NCBI GenBank assembly: GCA_000306725.1
Contig: CP003083.1
Coordinates: 3,008,770 to 3,072,769 of the forward strand
Direction of reading: 5' to 3'
Source: Methanolobus psychrophilus R15
Lineage (GTDB): Archaea > Halobacteriota > Methanosarcinia > Methanosarcinales > Methanosarcinaceae
Length of the DNA stretch: 64,000 bases
Part shown: one piece after another, positions 23,226 through 32,891 of the stretch
Layout: every line of letters starts with the position of its first letter
Position numbering within the stretch: the stretch's first letter is position 1
Program-made: the position numbers and the translations under genes
Notes under the pieces: model-generated
Told to the model about the DNA's origin: nothing
Databases searched by the model: none
Seen by the model: the letters and a program-made list of their open reading frames with translations, nothing else

Positions 23226-23267
23226 TTAACAGTCTATCTTTATCGTATCTCCATCTTGTATTGACAC
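23226..23267 (-). pseudogene. FKBP-type prolyl isomerase, N-terminal 12 codons
   Basis: GTG 23267 begins M-S-I-Q-D-G-D-T-I-K-I-D, the usual N-terminus of SlyD-like FKBPs. It then passes through the attachment core into the element, where C and a stop follow (23226). It joins in frame to the fragment ending at 1512. Confidence 0.82.
23233..23243 (+). other. Right attachment core (att direct repeat)
   Basis: TCTATCTTTAT, identical to 1900-1910. Element sequence lies to the left and host FKBP start to the right. Confidence 0.85.
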
Positions 23268-23620
23268 TCTATCAACTCAATATAGTTTAAAACAAGCCTT
23301 GGCTCATCCATTATTCAGGAGGTTATCCACTTTACTTAGGTTTTTTGCTAATACTCGACTCTGGTGGCAAAACAGAACATGTAGCAGGGATGTTGTTAGT
23401 TCCTGCCTAACTTGCCCGGAGATTCTTCCGGTTTCAGCTGGATTCATCTCCACACATGATGTTCTTCTTTTATGAATTGAGAGGAACGTTCGAGAGTTGC
23501 TGCTCTTCTCTGTAAGTATATATATAAAGCCAATCAATTAAAAATTTTTCGAAAGCTTATTATAGAAAAAGGAATAGAATCACTAAATGAGAAGGAAGTT
23601 CCAACTAAGGAGCCTATGTC
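23268..23620. other. Host intergenic region: promoters of FKBP (left) and of the giant surface protein (right)
   Basis: GTATATATATAAAGCC at about 23516-23531 is a good TATA element for the rightward gene. A minus-strand frame of 77 codons (23304-23537) has no ribosome-binding site and an unlikely composition. Confidence 0.5.
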
Positions 23621-26600
23621 ATGGCTATCAAAACGGCTGCTGTAATCTTTATTAACCAAAGAAACGTTATTCAGCTCTTTGCACTATTTACGATTTTTCT
23701 CTTAATAGGTTCAGGTACCTACCCGGCCCTGGCTGCTTCCAGCGACGATGATTTTCTAAATGCTACCTTTACTTCATCATCTATTACACCTTTCGAAGTT
23801 TCCGCACTGAATGCTATGGCACAGACAATTGCCTTTGCCAACCAGCGCGACACCGGCATAGATCTTGATTCCCTGCTGACTGCAATAGATGCTGATACAA
23901 TTGAGGGGAAGGGTGATGGGAGTTCTCCCCTGCTGCTTTCAACAGATTTTTCAGAAATTGACATGGACCCGGCGAAGTATGGTCCGGACACTGACGGCGA
24001 CGGAATCCCGGACTCTATTGAGCTGATACTTGGGACCGACCCCAATAATCCGGATTCCGATTTTGACGGACTTGACGACCTTTTCGAGATCCAGAACGGC
24101 CTGAACCCACTTGAACCGGATTCCAACAACGACGGACTTGCTGATTATTATGAGGTCACAGGTGTCCATCCAGATGTGGACGGTGACGGAATTCCGAATG
24201 CCTGGGACCTCGACAACGACAACGATGGTGTTATCGATGCCCTTGACCTTTCACCTTTCTCAAGATCCGTTTTCAGTGATAGTTTTGAATTCAACATTAC
24301 AACCAACGGCAACCCCACTTACCTTAACTTCCAGATACGACCTGAAAATCCGGAACACCTTGATTTGCTTTCCCAGAGCTGGGACTGGCCCGATGATGCA
24401 CACGGCACGATGAAAGACCTTGACAGTTCAAAAAATGATGTCACTGTAACACCAATGCTTGAACTCACCGTACCTGTAGACGCTAAGATCGTTTCTGTGG
24501 ACAGTGGGGAATACATGCAGCTGAATGCGAGCCAGGAAGGACATACAAATATTACCACAGGTAATTACACCGACAACACCTATCAGATATGGAGGCTGGA
24601 GCAGGTTGAAGGAAACTATTACAGTATAATTTCAGCTGACAGTGGTAAGTGCCTGGAGGTATTCAATGCCAGTCAGGAAGGCATGGCAAATGTCATAACA
24701 GGCAACTACACCGGAAAGGACCATCAGCTATGGAAACTTGAGCTGAACAGCGAAGGACATTACAGACTTGCTGCCAAACACAGCGGGAAATACCTTGAAG
24801 TGTATCCCGGTGCCAACAAGACCATTATCCAGAACACATCCCGGGAAGATAACCTGCAGCTCTGGGAAATAGAACTTGTCGGCGGCATCGCCTCAGATCC
24901 TTCCGCTCTTGTGGATTACGGCATCACTGTCACCTTAGGTAAGGCATACGTCCCTCTCTCACCTGTGAAGGACTTCGGAAAGACTGTTGCCCTTAACGGT
25001 CGAATGTTCTATCCTGTGGATTCGGCTATGGATAGGCACACAAAGGTAGAACTCACCTGGATGGCGATTGGAGAGACCGACAGGCCAAAGAAAGTATCTT
25101 TGAGAACACATAAGGGACAGTATGTTTCAGTGAATGGGACGACATCAGAACTTATTGCCGGAAGTTCTTCAATTGCAGACGGTGACATATTCGAGATAGT
25201 GTACATCAATAATAATGAAGTCGCACTCAAAACTGCCGATGGAAAATACGCATATGCTGTAAATGGCGGAGGAGAAAAACTGGTGGCAAACAGCACAGAG
25301 ATCGGAAATTGGGAGATCTTTGAGTTGCAGCATCTGGAAAATGACAGGATTGCCTTGAGAGCCAGCAACAGCCAGTACGTTTCTGCAGAAGGTGGAGGAG
25401 AAGGGGGAATCGTTGCCAATAAGGATAAAAGGAAGGACTGGGAATCATTTACCCTGACCATCCATGAACACGAATCCGTATCAACAACCCTGGCAAAGTA
25501 TAATGACAGATTTATGCTCACAGGATTTAACGTAGAGGAGAATTATGGTTCTGATTTCGGCCTGTTCTTCAGCGAGGACAAGGAACGCACTTTTGAAGCT
25601 GGTTTTGTCCTTTCCTATGCATTTTTGAGAGAACAGACATCTCTTGACCAGATGCCGCAAAAATTACAGGATGAATACAATGTAACCATCAATTATGAAA
25701 CCGGTTCTGCAACCCATCAGGATGAAGCCCTGGCAAAGATCAGCGGCGAATTGACCCCAGATATACTGTCATCCCTGCCCTCTGGCATGGTCCTGCCTGT
25801 CATCGGGGTGTTTAAGGACGATTTCCGTTACATGGCAATGGATGACATAACTGTGCCTTCATATATCACAGGAAACACTTTCGAAATAATGCTTAGGGAC
25901 CTCCCCATGATAAGCACAAAGAGCATGAAGATGAGCTGGTATGATACGGATACGGCCACAGCCATCACAACAGAGGAAATGCTGGAAGAAGTCCGGCAAT
26001 GGGGACAGGCCGGCGGACTTGATGAGCTCACACTTACAACGTTCATGAACCTTATGATAGCCTGGGAGACAGGTGAATCTACCGTCACTAGAGTCGGGAC
26101 GGCTGAAACAGATTTCAACTTCCCTGAGGGCAATGAGGTCCTTGATGCCATTGATGGTTATGGAATAGCTGCAGTAGACCTTGTTTGTAATCTTATAATA
26201 GGTGGAACTGCGGTCTATTCCTTCATCACTTTCACAAAACTGGAATCCCTTGCACCGATTGCAGGCCAGACTAACTGGAAACTCATGAAAGCAATGACAG
26301 AGTCGGTTACAAAGGTACGCAATGGTTTCATGGGAGTCGTTAACCGGACCAGCACCGTTCTTGGAGCTATCGCATGGGTTGTCGTTGGGGCCATAGCTTT
26401 CTATGCATTCTGGTCAATAGCAGCCAGTGAAGGATGGTCGGGATATGGTATATTCGTCGGGACCCTGTATGCCACACTTATGGTACTATATGCAGTAGCT
26501 TTGTGGGCCATATCCCTGATACCTGTGGTCGGTTGGGCCATTGCGGCAATTATTGCTCTTTCAGACCTTATATTCGGATGGATATTCGGCAAAGGCTGGT

Positions 26601-29600
26601 CACAAATGTTCTTTGAATGGTTTATCGGCCTTTTCACAGACGTAAGGGTCAAGACCGAAGCCGACCTGAAGATGCTGGACACTTCCGTGAACGTTATCGA
26701 TCATAGTGACAACGGCTTGACAGAAGGTGATCGCATCGAGCTGGAAAGCCAGTTCAAGGGTATCATTACAAGAACATCAAGTGGTTCATTTATAAATATT
26801 CAGAATAGTTACATAAGACCCCAATACAGGTACAGCTCCGCTTACACGCTTGCAGGCAGCAGTACCACCACTGAAGGTGCAACTGTTTACCTTGACAATC
26901 ACCGGAAGAAAGAAACAGAATATGAAGCAAAGCTGTGGATTGAGCCAGAAGCAGCGATCAACTTCCCGTTCAAGTTCTGGCTAAGCTCGGACTACAGGGT
27001 CTACTACGATAAATGCTGGTGGTTCTTTGGATGGCACTGCAGTGAAAAGAGCAACACAGGCACATCCGATTCGGACCCATCTACTCTCTATTTCGATGTC
27101 ATGCCTGCAGATATAGAAAGCTTTGTACTGTGGAAGGCCATATCCTCCAATGACATTGACGGTGACCGTGTTCTCAACTGGGATGAACTGCGCTATGGCA
27201 CATCACCCCTCAGGTGGGATACTGACAATGATGGACTCTCCGATAGCTACGAACTAGAATATGGCACCTCTCCGCTCAACAAGGATACCGATGGGGATGG
27301 ACTTGATGACGGGCTTGAGCTGCGCTACGGCTATGATCCTCTCAACTGGGATACCGACGGCGATGGACTCAGCGACTTTGTAGAACATAATGGATGGGAG
27401 ATAGAATTTGAGTTCCATGGCGAGACATTTACACAGCATGTGTGGTCCAGCCCCCTGAAACAGGATACCGATGATGATGGCCTGAGTGACTTCACTGAGT
27501 TTCTCAAAGGTCTCAACCCCCGGTCAAAGGATACGAATGGTAATGGTATCCCGGATGCCGATGATCCTGACTTCGTTGCAAAAGCATATATCAGCAATGT
27601 CGACATGAACGGCATGGGCAGCAGCATAAAGACCAATCCTGATACCAATATCACAGCCGTGATAGATTACACTCTGGTTGGGAAGGAAGACCCGGCTGCC
27701 AATATCACAGGTACGCCTGCAAGATGCTGGCTGTTCGTGAGCCTGGACAATTCCATGTTGCATGAGGAAATATATAACGGAACGCCTGCCATAGGCACTG
27801 AGACCTTGGGATTTTCCACTTTGTGGTTCAATGCCTCGAACAGCACGGATGTCTCTAAGTTACGATTCTATCAGACATGGAATATATCCCAGCCGGCACC
27901 CCCCGAAGAAGAGAGGGGGGTCATAGGAATAATCGATACCCATGACTATCCTGAAAAAGAAGGCTGGGAGCCTTTCGGAGAGGACAGGGACAGGGACAGC
28001 CTCATAGATGTGAACGAACAGATAGGCTGGTATGTGGTAATTACCAATTCTACAGGCACCCACAAGATCCATGTGACCAGCAACCCGGGATTCAGGGACA
28101 GTGATTTTGACGGGCTGGATGACCATACCGAGTGTTACATCACATTGACCGACCCCCTTAACCCTGATACTGATGGCGATGGACTGGGTGATTATGTGGA
28201 GTACATTCTTGGCACAGACCCGACGAATTACGACACCGATGGAGACGGACTGGATGATGGAACCGAGGTATTCTTTGGCAGCAGTCCGTTGAATCCGGAT
28301 ACCGACGGTGACGGACTGAATGATTTGACCGAGTATCTCTTATCCACAAATCCCAATAATATAGATACTGATAATGACGGACTGACAGATCTCCAGGAAT
28401 ATGAGTTCGGCTCCAATCCGCTCAAGCCGGATTCCGATGATGACGGCCTGTTCGACTATCTTGAATGGGTCTACGGTACAGACCCGCTTGACCCTGACAG
28501 CGACAGAGACGGACTTGAGGATGGACATGAGGTGCATGGCACCGGAACTGATCCTCTCTCAGAAGACACTGATAATGATGGTCTCACAGACTTTGAGGAA
28601 TTGGGGCTGAAAACAAACCCCCTTTCAGCAGACACGGACAATGACGGATTGACCGATCTTCAGGAAATAAACCTCGGCACAAACCCGTTGCTTGAGGATA
28701 CGGACGGCGATAATCTCATTGATTCTCTTGACATGGATTCTTTTGCAGCAAATGTCAGGGACATCACTGTGGCTTATGATATGAACGAAGCCAATGAAGA
28801 ACTGCTGGATTCTTTGAGCAGATATACGAACATAACTGTCTGTTCTGCAGATGAACTTCTGGCAGATCATTCACATGAGCCTTATATCCTGCTGCTTGGC
28901 AGACCCGGAGCTGTAAATGATACTGCAGGGAAAATCACCTATGATGTGCTGAGCGGCGATGGTGAAGTACTCTCAAACATGATCACATCCGATCATGACA
29001 GAATGGCTGTTAGATATGGAGTATGGAATTCAACCCAAACAGTGGTCATGCTTTCAGTTCCTTACATGTATGACTACTGCCGGATACTGGACGCTTTCAG
29101 GAGCAAACAGGTCACCACTTTCTCCGGTTCTGTCCTGGTAGAATACATGGCAGCGAAGGACATCTTCCTTGTAGAATCTCCTGACTCCATAAAAATAACA
29201 GATTCTTCGGTTGGTGTTGTCCTTGATGTAAATGTCACTCCATGGATAGAGCTAAGGAAGTCCACCTCTTCACCGGTCCCCCTGTCCTCCGACACGGGAC
29301 TTGTCTCCGGAGAGTACGCGGTCGGAAAATATCTAGATGTAACAGTAAGTGAGAATATACAGAATACAAGAGCCAGTATAATGAACAGCACTCTGCTGAA
29401 AATCTACTATCGTTCAAGTCAACTGGACAGAAACGGGGATGGAGACACATCTGACCCTTATGACATCGATGAAAATACTCTGTGTATATATTATCTAAAT
29501 GAGGAAACACGCAAATGGGTAAAGCTCCCGTACACCGGAGTGAACACCGGCGATGTTGAAATGTATGGTGAGAATTACGCAGGCTATGTATGGGTAAGAG

Positions 29601-29983
29601 TTTCGCACCTGTCTACTTTTTCCCTTGCGGGAAGAACTATCCAGCCGGACAGAGGTCCTCTTGACTCGGATCTGGACGGCCTGCCCAATGTAGTGGAGTA
29701 CAGGATCGGAACAGATCCCTTTAACCCTGACACAGATGGTGATGGCATCATCGACTCACTGGACCCGGAGCCATTGATACCATTCAGCTCTGTCGTGGAA
29801 GAGACAGATGCCAATGATGGTGCTTTTAAAAGGGTATCAGGAGAGGCTGATATAAAATACCCTGTTCCGCAAGAAAGCACTCTGGCTAATAGAACATCAG
29901 TGCCCGGACACCTGATATGGCTTATATTTGCTGGAATTGTCGTCTTACTATCCTACCTGATCGTCTTCAGGAGAAAAGTATAA
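23621..29983 (+). CDS. Giant secreted TSP3/calcium-binding surface protein with two beta-trefoil domains
   Basis: The 2120-residue product starts with a signal peptide (LFALFTIFLLIGSGTYPALA). In order come D-x-D-x-D-G calcium repeats (about 120-207); a ricin-type trefoil (SGKCLEVFNASQEG, QLWKLEL; about 275-425); a fascin-like trefoil (KGQYVSVNG, GKYAYAVNGGGEKLVANS; about 465-620); a hydrophobic block of two or three possible membrane spans (about 845-995); two more long TSP3 blocks (about 1178-1315 and 1490-1708); a last TSP3 pair (about 2010-2050); and a C-terminal anchor (WLIFAGIVVLLSYLIVF) with basic tail. ATG 23621 follows AAGGAG. It is probably a calcium-stabilised, sugar-binding cell-surface protein. 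Confidence 0.85.
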   Translation: MAIKTAAVIFINQRNVIQLFALFTIFLLIGSGTYPALAASSDDDFLNATFTSSSITPFEVSALNAMAQTIAFANQRDTGIDLDSLLTAIDADTIEGKGDGSSPLLLSTDFSEIDMDPAKYGPDTDGDGIPDSIELILGTDPNNPDSDFDGLDDLFEIQNGLNPLEPDSNNDGLADYYEVTGVHPDVDGDGIPNAWDLDNDNDGVIDALDLSPFSRSVFSDSFEFNITTNGNPTYLNFQIRPENPEHLDLLSQSWDWPDDAHGTMKDLDSSKNDVTVTPMLELTVPVDAKIVSVDSGEYMQLNASQEGHTNITTGNYTDNTYQIWRLEQVEGNYYSIISADSGKCLEVFNASQEGMANVITGNYTGKDHQLWKLELNSEGHYRLAAKHSGKYLEVYPGANKTIIQNTSREDNLQLWEIELVGGIASDPSALVDYGITVTLGKAYVPLSPVKDFGKTVALNGRMFYPVDSAMDRHTKVELTWMAIGETDRPKKVSLRTHKGQYVSVNGTTSELIAGSSSIADGDIFEIVYINNNEVALKTADGKYAYAVNGGGEKLVANSTEIGNWEIFELQHLENDRIALRASNSQYVSAEGGGEGGIVANKDKRKDWESFTLTIHEHESVSTTLAKYNDRFMLTGFNVEENYGSDFGLFFSEDKERTFEAGFVLSYAFLREQTSLDQMPQKLQDEYNVTINYETGSATHQDEALAKISGELTPDILSSLPSGMVLPVIGVFKDDFRYMAMDDITVPSYITGNTFEIMLRDLPMISTKSMKMSWYDTDTATAITTEEMLEEVRQWGQAGGLDELTLTTFMNLMIAWETGESTVTRVGTAETDFNFPEGNEVLDAIDGYGIAAVDLVCNLIIGGTAVYSFITFTKLESLAPIAGQTNWKLMKAMTESVTKVRNGFMGVVNRTSTVLGAIAWVVVGAIAFYAFWSIAASEGWSGYGIFVGTLYATLMVLYAVALWAISLIPVVGWAIAAIIALSDLIFGWIFGKGWSQMFFEWFIGLFTDVRVKTEADLKMLDTSVNVIDHSDNGLTEGDRIELESQFKGIITRTSSGSFINIQNSYIRPQYRYSSAYTLAGSSTTTEGATVYLDNHRKKETEYEAKLWIEPEAAINFPFKFWLSSDYRVYYDKCWWFFGWHCSEKSNTGTSDSDPSTLYFDVMPADIESFVLWKAISSNDIDGDRVLNWDELRYGTSPLRWDTDNDGLSDSYELEYGTSPLNKDTDGDGLDDGLELRYGYDPLNWDTDGDGLSDFVEHNGWEIEFEFHGETFTQHVWSSPLKQDTDDDGLSDFTEFLKGLNPRSKDTNGNGIPDADDPDFVAKAYISNVDMNGMGSSIKTNPDTNITAVIDYTLVGKEDPAANITGTPARCWLFVSLDNSMLHEEIYNGTPAIGTETLGFSTLWFNASNSTDVSKLRFYQTWNISQPAPPEEERGVIGIIDTHDYPEKEGWEPFGEDRDRDSLIDVNEQIGWYVVITNSTGTHKIHVTSNPGFRDSDFDGLDDHTECYITLTDPLNPDTDGDGLGDYVEYILGTDPTNYDTDGDGLDDGTEVFFGSSPLNPDTDGDGLNDLTEYLLSTNPNNIDTDNDGLTDLQEYEFGSNPLKPDSDDDGLFDYLEWVYGTDPLDPDSDRDGLEDGHEVHGTGTDPLSEDTDNDGLTDFEELGLKTNPLSADTDNDGLTDLQEINLGTNPLLEDTDGDNLIDSLDMDSFAANVRDITVAYDMNEANEELLDSLSRYTNITVCSADELLADHSHEPYILLLGRPGAVNDTAGKITYDVLSGDGEVLSNMITSDHDRMAVRYGVWNSTQTVVMLSVPYMYDYCRILDAFRSKQVTTFSGSVLVEYMAAKDIFLVESPDSIKITDSSVGVVLDVNVTPWIELRKSTSSPVPLSSDTGLVSGEYAVGKYLDVTVSENIQNTRASIMNSTLLKIYYRSSQLDRNGDGDTSDPYDIDENTLCIYYLNEETRKWVKLPYTGVNTGDVEMYGENYAGYVWVRVSHLSTFSLAGRTIQPDRGPLDSDLDGLPNVVEYRIGTDPFNPDTDGDGIIDSLDPEPLIPFSSVVEETDANDGAFKRVSGEADIKYPVPQESTLANRTSVPGHLIWLIFAGIVVLLSYLIVFRRKV

Positions 29984-30048
29984 GCTTTTATGATAACGGA
30001 CAATAAGATAATTGGTTGTACAATCACAGCGAATGCGGAGGGATATGA

Positions 30049-30771
30049 GTGCCATTGTCAGATAAAAACGGGATCGATAAAAAAGTGCTTCTTTTTGCTT
30101 GTCTCACATGTATCCTGATCCTTCTTGCGGCCTATTATCTTGAACACAGGGAAGCAAATGACGCTTATTCACTTGCAGGCAAAATACTTCATACTTCCAG
30201 GGGCATCAGTTCCTACCAGTTTGACATCCACAGTAATATATCAATGATGGGTGAAGCTTTCACTCTTCTCAGAGGGAATGGGTCTGTGGATTATTCTAAT
30301 GGAAGGATGGCTGTCAAACTGAATTCTATCGGGGATTCGTTTGATATTATGGTAATTGACGATGATGCATATTTCAGGAACAATGACGATTCATGGGAAA
30401 AAAAAGGACTTGACGGGAAAATATGGGACACATACGACCAGCTAACCCAGGCTAATATTCTTCTGGCAAATTCCACGGCTTTGAGTATGGAAAAGACAGA
30501 TTCCTCTTTTATCCTCACAGCTTTACCTGATAACGATGCATTGGTCCGGGAGACGGAAAAGGCAGGTATGCAGCTGAGAGGTGACGAGCAACTGAAGGAA
30601 TACAGTATAAAGTACACTATCGAAAAGGACAGTTATCGTATACGTTCCATAGAAAGTCGTATTGAGTTCATTATGAATGTTCAGGGATTAATGACTCCGG
30701 TCGCCATAAATAATCGCGTCGACATTTACGATTACGATGTGAAGCTGGAGATAGAAACTCCAGTCATATAA
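30049..30771 (+). CDS. Membrane-anchored LolA/LppX-like protein
   Basis: This 240-residue protein has one N-terminal membrane segment (VLLFACLTCILILLAAYYL). The extracellular domain opens with helix and strand patterns typical of the LolA/LppX-like or DUF6612-like fold (ISSYQFDIHSNISMMG, RMAVKLNSIGDSFDIMVIDD). Such domains carry or sense lipids or bind protein partners. The start is GTG 30049 after GGAGGG; an ATG 4 bp earlier is out of frame. It follows the giant surface protein by 65 bp and may be co-transcribed with it. Confidence 0.65.
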   Translation: MPLSDKNGIDKKVLLFACLTCILILLAAYYLEHREANDAYSLAGKILHTSRGISSYQFDIHSNISMMGEAFTLLRGNGSVDYSNGRMAVKLNSIGDSFDIMVIDDDAYFRNNDDSWEKKGLDGKIWDTYDQLTQANILLANSTALSMEKTDSSFILTALPDNDALVRETEKAGMQLRGDEQLKEYSIKYTIEKDSYRIRSIESRIEFIMNVQGLMTPVAINNRVDIYDYDVKLEIETPVI

Positions 30772-30817
30772 AAAAGAAATATCTATTATAAGTTGCTAAT
30801 CACATATAAGTCACTAA

Positions 30818-31705
30818 TCACATATCCTCAAAACCAACTCTCTCCGAGCGCGATGGCCTGTTCTGGGAAAAACTCTCACCGGGTTCTCTCTGATAGTATC
30901 CTGGGAAGAATGCTTCCGGAGCTTTTATACCATGTTGTGCAAAAGCCTTCCAGCTTCGGCGGGTTATGTCTGACCTGAACTCAAATTCGTATCTAAGATC
31001 ATTGACATATGCCTTGATGCGCACCCTCAGATGGGAAGGAAACTCGTTCAACAATACAGTGACCCTATGTTTTTCATTCAGGAAGATGTACTTTGAAGTG
31101 AGAGCTGCCTCTTCTGAGATCTTCATGGCAAGGTATGCGTCTGACTGTGGATCGATGAACATATCTGTAATCACCATCATCTCCGATTTTCCATAGTTAC
31201 CGCTGGCAACACTTTCTGTGAAGATCAGGTTGTTTGGGACAGAGACAGTGTTATCGTCCGGGGTCCGGAGCTGGGTAGACCGGAGACCGATATCAATAAC
31301 CTCGCCATAGTAATCTCCCATCCTTATCTGATCGCCTACATGATAGGTGCTCTCAAGTATGATTACTATTCCTCCGGCAACATCAGCAAAAATATCTTTC
31401 AGGCCAAAACCTATTATTGCGCCCGTAAGTGCACTAAAAGCTACAAGCTGATTCGACGAAATTGCAAGAACATACGAGGCGATATAGTATATCACGATAA
31501 GATAGAACACCATCTTAAAAAGAGGTGCAATCATACGGATATGCACCCGGTGACTCTCAAATCTCTCCGACAGGCGGAAAAGAAGGGAAACAACCACCTT
31601 TACAAATATGTAAGATACCACCAATAAGACGATGATCTGAAAGACAACTTCAAAATTTAGGATAGATGATAGAACCTCTGCAGGGTTTGGATTATGATCT
31701 GACAT
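30818..31705 (-). CDS. mscS: MscS-family mechanosensitive ion channel
   Basis: The 295-residue protein has three N-terminal membrane helices and a MscS pore region (LVAFSALTGAIIGFGLKDIFADVAGGIVI). The beta domain follows (HVGDQIRMGDYYGEVIDIGLRSTQLRTPDDNTVSVPN), then the mixed alpha/beta C-terminus. It releases solutes during osmotic downshift. The start ATG overlaps the stop of the upstream ATPase gene (TAATG), so the two are translated together. Confidence 0.88.
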   Translation of the reverse strand: MSDHNPNPAEVLSSILNFEVVFQIIVLLVVSYIFVKVVVSLLFRLSERFESHRVHIRMIAPLFKMVFYLIVIYYIASYVLAISSNQLVAFSALTGAIIGFGLKDIFADVAGGIVIILESTYHVGDQIRMGDYYGEVIDIGLRSTQLRTPDDNTVSVPNNLIFTESVASGNYGKSEMMVITDMFIDPQSDAYLAMKISEEAALTSKYIFLNEKHRVTVLLNEFPSHLRVRIKAYVNDLRYEFEFRSDITRRSWKAFAQHGIKAPEAFFPGYYQREPGESFSQNRPSRSERVGFEDM

Positions 31706-32757
31706 TAGCTCATCCTCGCATCTTTGGCCAGCGATTCAATGTATTGTATTGCTTCAGGCTTTACCGAGCATATTCTGTCCCTGATATCGATCAACTCGTG
31801 CTTACGGAGTATCGCCAAGGACCTTATTACATCTATTTCATCTCCAATGGATTCTTCAAGACTGCTCTGAGTTACCCTCCCCAGTGAGAGTATCAGGAAA
31901 CCCACGAAGGTTGTGTCATAGTCCAGTTCTGATTTAATGGAAGGTGAATATATCTCGTCGACTTTGATAGTTGAATTATGAAGGCTCTTATTCCAGATAA
32001 TCTGCGACAGCAGAATATTCCCGGAAGAGATATCTTTTATTCTGATGAATGCCAGATCTTCAGCTGTCGTTTCACCTTTGTCTTGCTGCGGCTTTTTTTG
32101 TAACACGCTGCTTAAGAAACTGTTTAGCTGACTATTTAGCAGACTGTAATTCAGTTTTGGAATAGGGATATCGATAGTTCTTTCGAGGCTCTTTATTCGC
32201 AGAGGGTATTTTTCAAATGTAAGGTAACGTTCTATAGTGTCCTTATCCCCTTTTTCGAAAATAACCTCTCCGGTATCATATGGCGACATCAGAAGGTTTT
32301 TTATCTCGTCCTTTTTGAGTTCATGCAGGTAGATCTGACAGGGAAAGTGCTTTTCAACATGCAGCACTTCGCTAAGATATTTCCATGAGAATATGTTCCA
32401 GGAAGTTATGAATAGATATTCAGGGTGAGTTGCAATATAGTCCAGCAATTCCCCGAGTGCTTCAAACCCACCCACCTTTCTTTTATACAGCATATGGCAG
32501 TCATCGATAAAAAAGATCTTTCCCTTATTATCTTTCTGTACTTTATCGAAGCCCTCAAAATCTGTCAAACTAAAAGGGATTACTATTTTGTTGGATACAA
32601 GAGGGAACTTATGATAGAGCATATCCATGAGCGTTGTCTTTCCAGAATATGGTCCGGAAATAATAGCTATGTTGGCAGCTGGCTCCGAGCCAAAATCTAT
32701 GATAGTATCCTCTATCTCCTTAATCTCATCCTTATACCCGATAAACTCCCCCGGCAT
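31705..32757 (-). CDS. Archaeal AAA-type (STAND-like) ATPase coupled to MscS
   Basis: The protein begins with FIGYKDEIKEIEDTI, Walker A GPYSGKTT and Walker B-like KIFFIDDCHML, then a sensor region (LFITSWNIFS) and a C-terminal winged-helix-like domain (GRVTQSSLEESIGDEIDVIRSL). It resembles archaeal ATPases of the STAND/Arch_ATPase type, often signalling or stress switches. ATG 32757 is preferred over the in-frame GTG 32763 because AGAGGTG then sits at proper spacing. The one-base overlap with mscS suggests a shared role, perhaps gating or assembly, which would be unusual. Confidence 0.72.
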   Translation of the reverse strand: MPGEFIGYKDEIKEIEDTIIDFGSEPAANIAIISGPYSGKTTLMDMLYHKFPLVSNKIVIPFSLTDFEGFDKVQKDNKGKIFFIDDCHMLYKRKVGGFEALGELLDYIATHPEYLFITSWNIFSWKYLSEVLHVEKHFPCQIYLHELKKDEIKNLLMSPYDTGEVIFEKGDKDTIERYLTFEKYPLRIKSLERTIDIPIPKLNYSLLNSQLNSFLSSVLQKKPQQDKGETTAEDLAFIRIKDISSGNILLSQIIWNKSLHNSTIKVDEIYSPSIKSELDYDTTFVGFLILSLGRVTQSSLEESIGDEIDVIRSLAILRKHELIDIRDRICSVKPEAIQYIESLAKDARMS

Positions 32758-32891
32758 CCCCACACCTCTTTACCCGGAATATACTCTTCAAGTAAATCTG
32801 GTGGAACAAATATAAGTATTCACCTATTTGTAGAATGCTCGCGAAAATAGATCCATGAATTTAAAAACGCTTCAGATAAGGAGTTGTATCT

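Larger units (their letters stand above)
1900..23243. mobile_element. Integrated genetic element (plasmid or provirus-like), about 21.3 kb, inserted in an FKBP gene
   Basis: The borders are defined by an 11-bp direct repeat (1900-1910 and 23233-23243) at which the two halves of one FKBP gene are separated. An integrase gene lies just inside the left border, and a perfect 16-bp inverted repeat lies about 30 bp inside each core. Contents fit a self-replicating element: tyrosine recombinase, D5/SF3 helicase with iterons, ribbon-helix-helix and AbrB regulators, small membrane proteins, a nuclease and many unknown small genes. I see no capsid, portal, terminase or conjugation ATPase gene that I can recognise, so plasmid versus provirus is undecided. 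Restriction debris, an IS630 copy and IS5-like debris suggest it has been resident for some time. Confidence 0.88.

Noticed and set aside
23304..23537. Minus-strand frame of 77 codons upstream of the giant surface gene
   Set aside because: No ribosome-binding site or family signal, and it overlaps the promoter of the plus-strand gene.
28158..28425. Several long minus-strand frames in the TSP3 region
   Set aside because: They are mirror frames of regular Asp/Gly codons in the calcium repeats.
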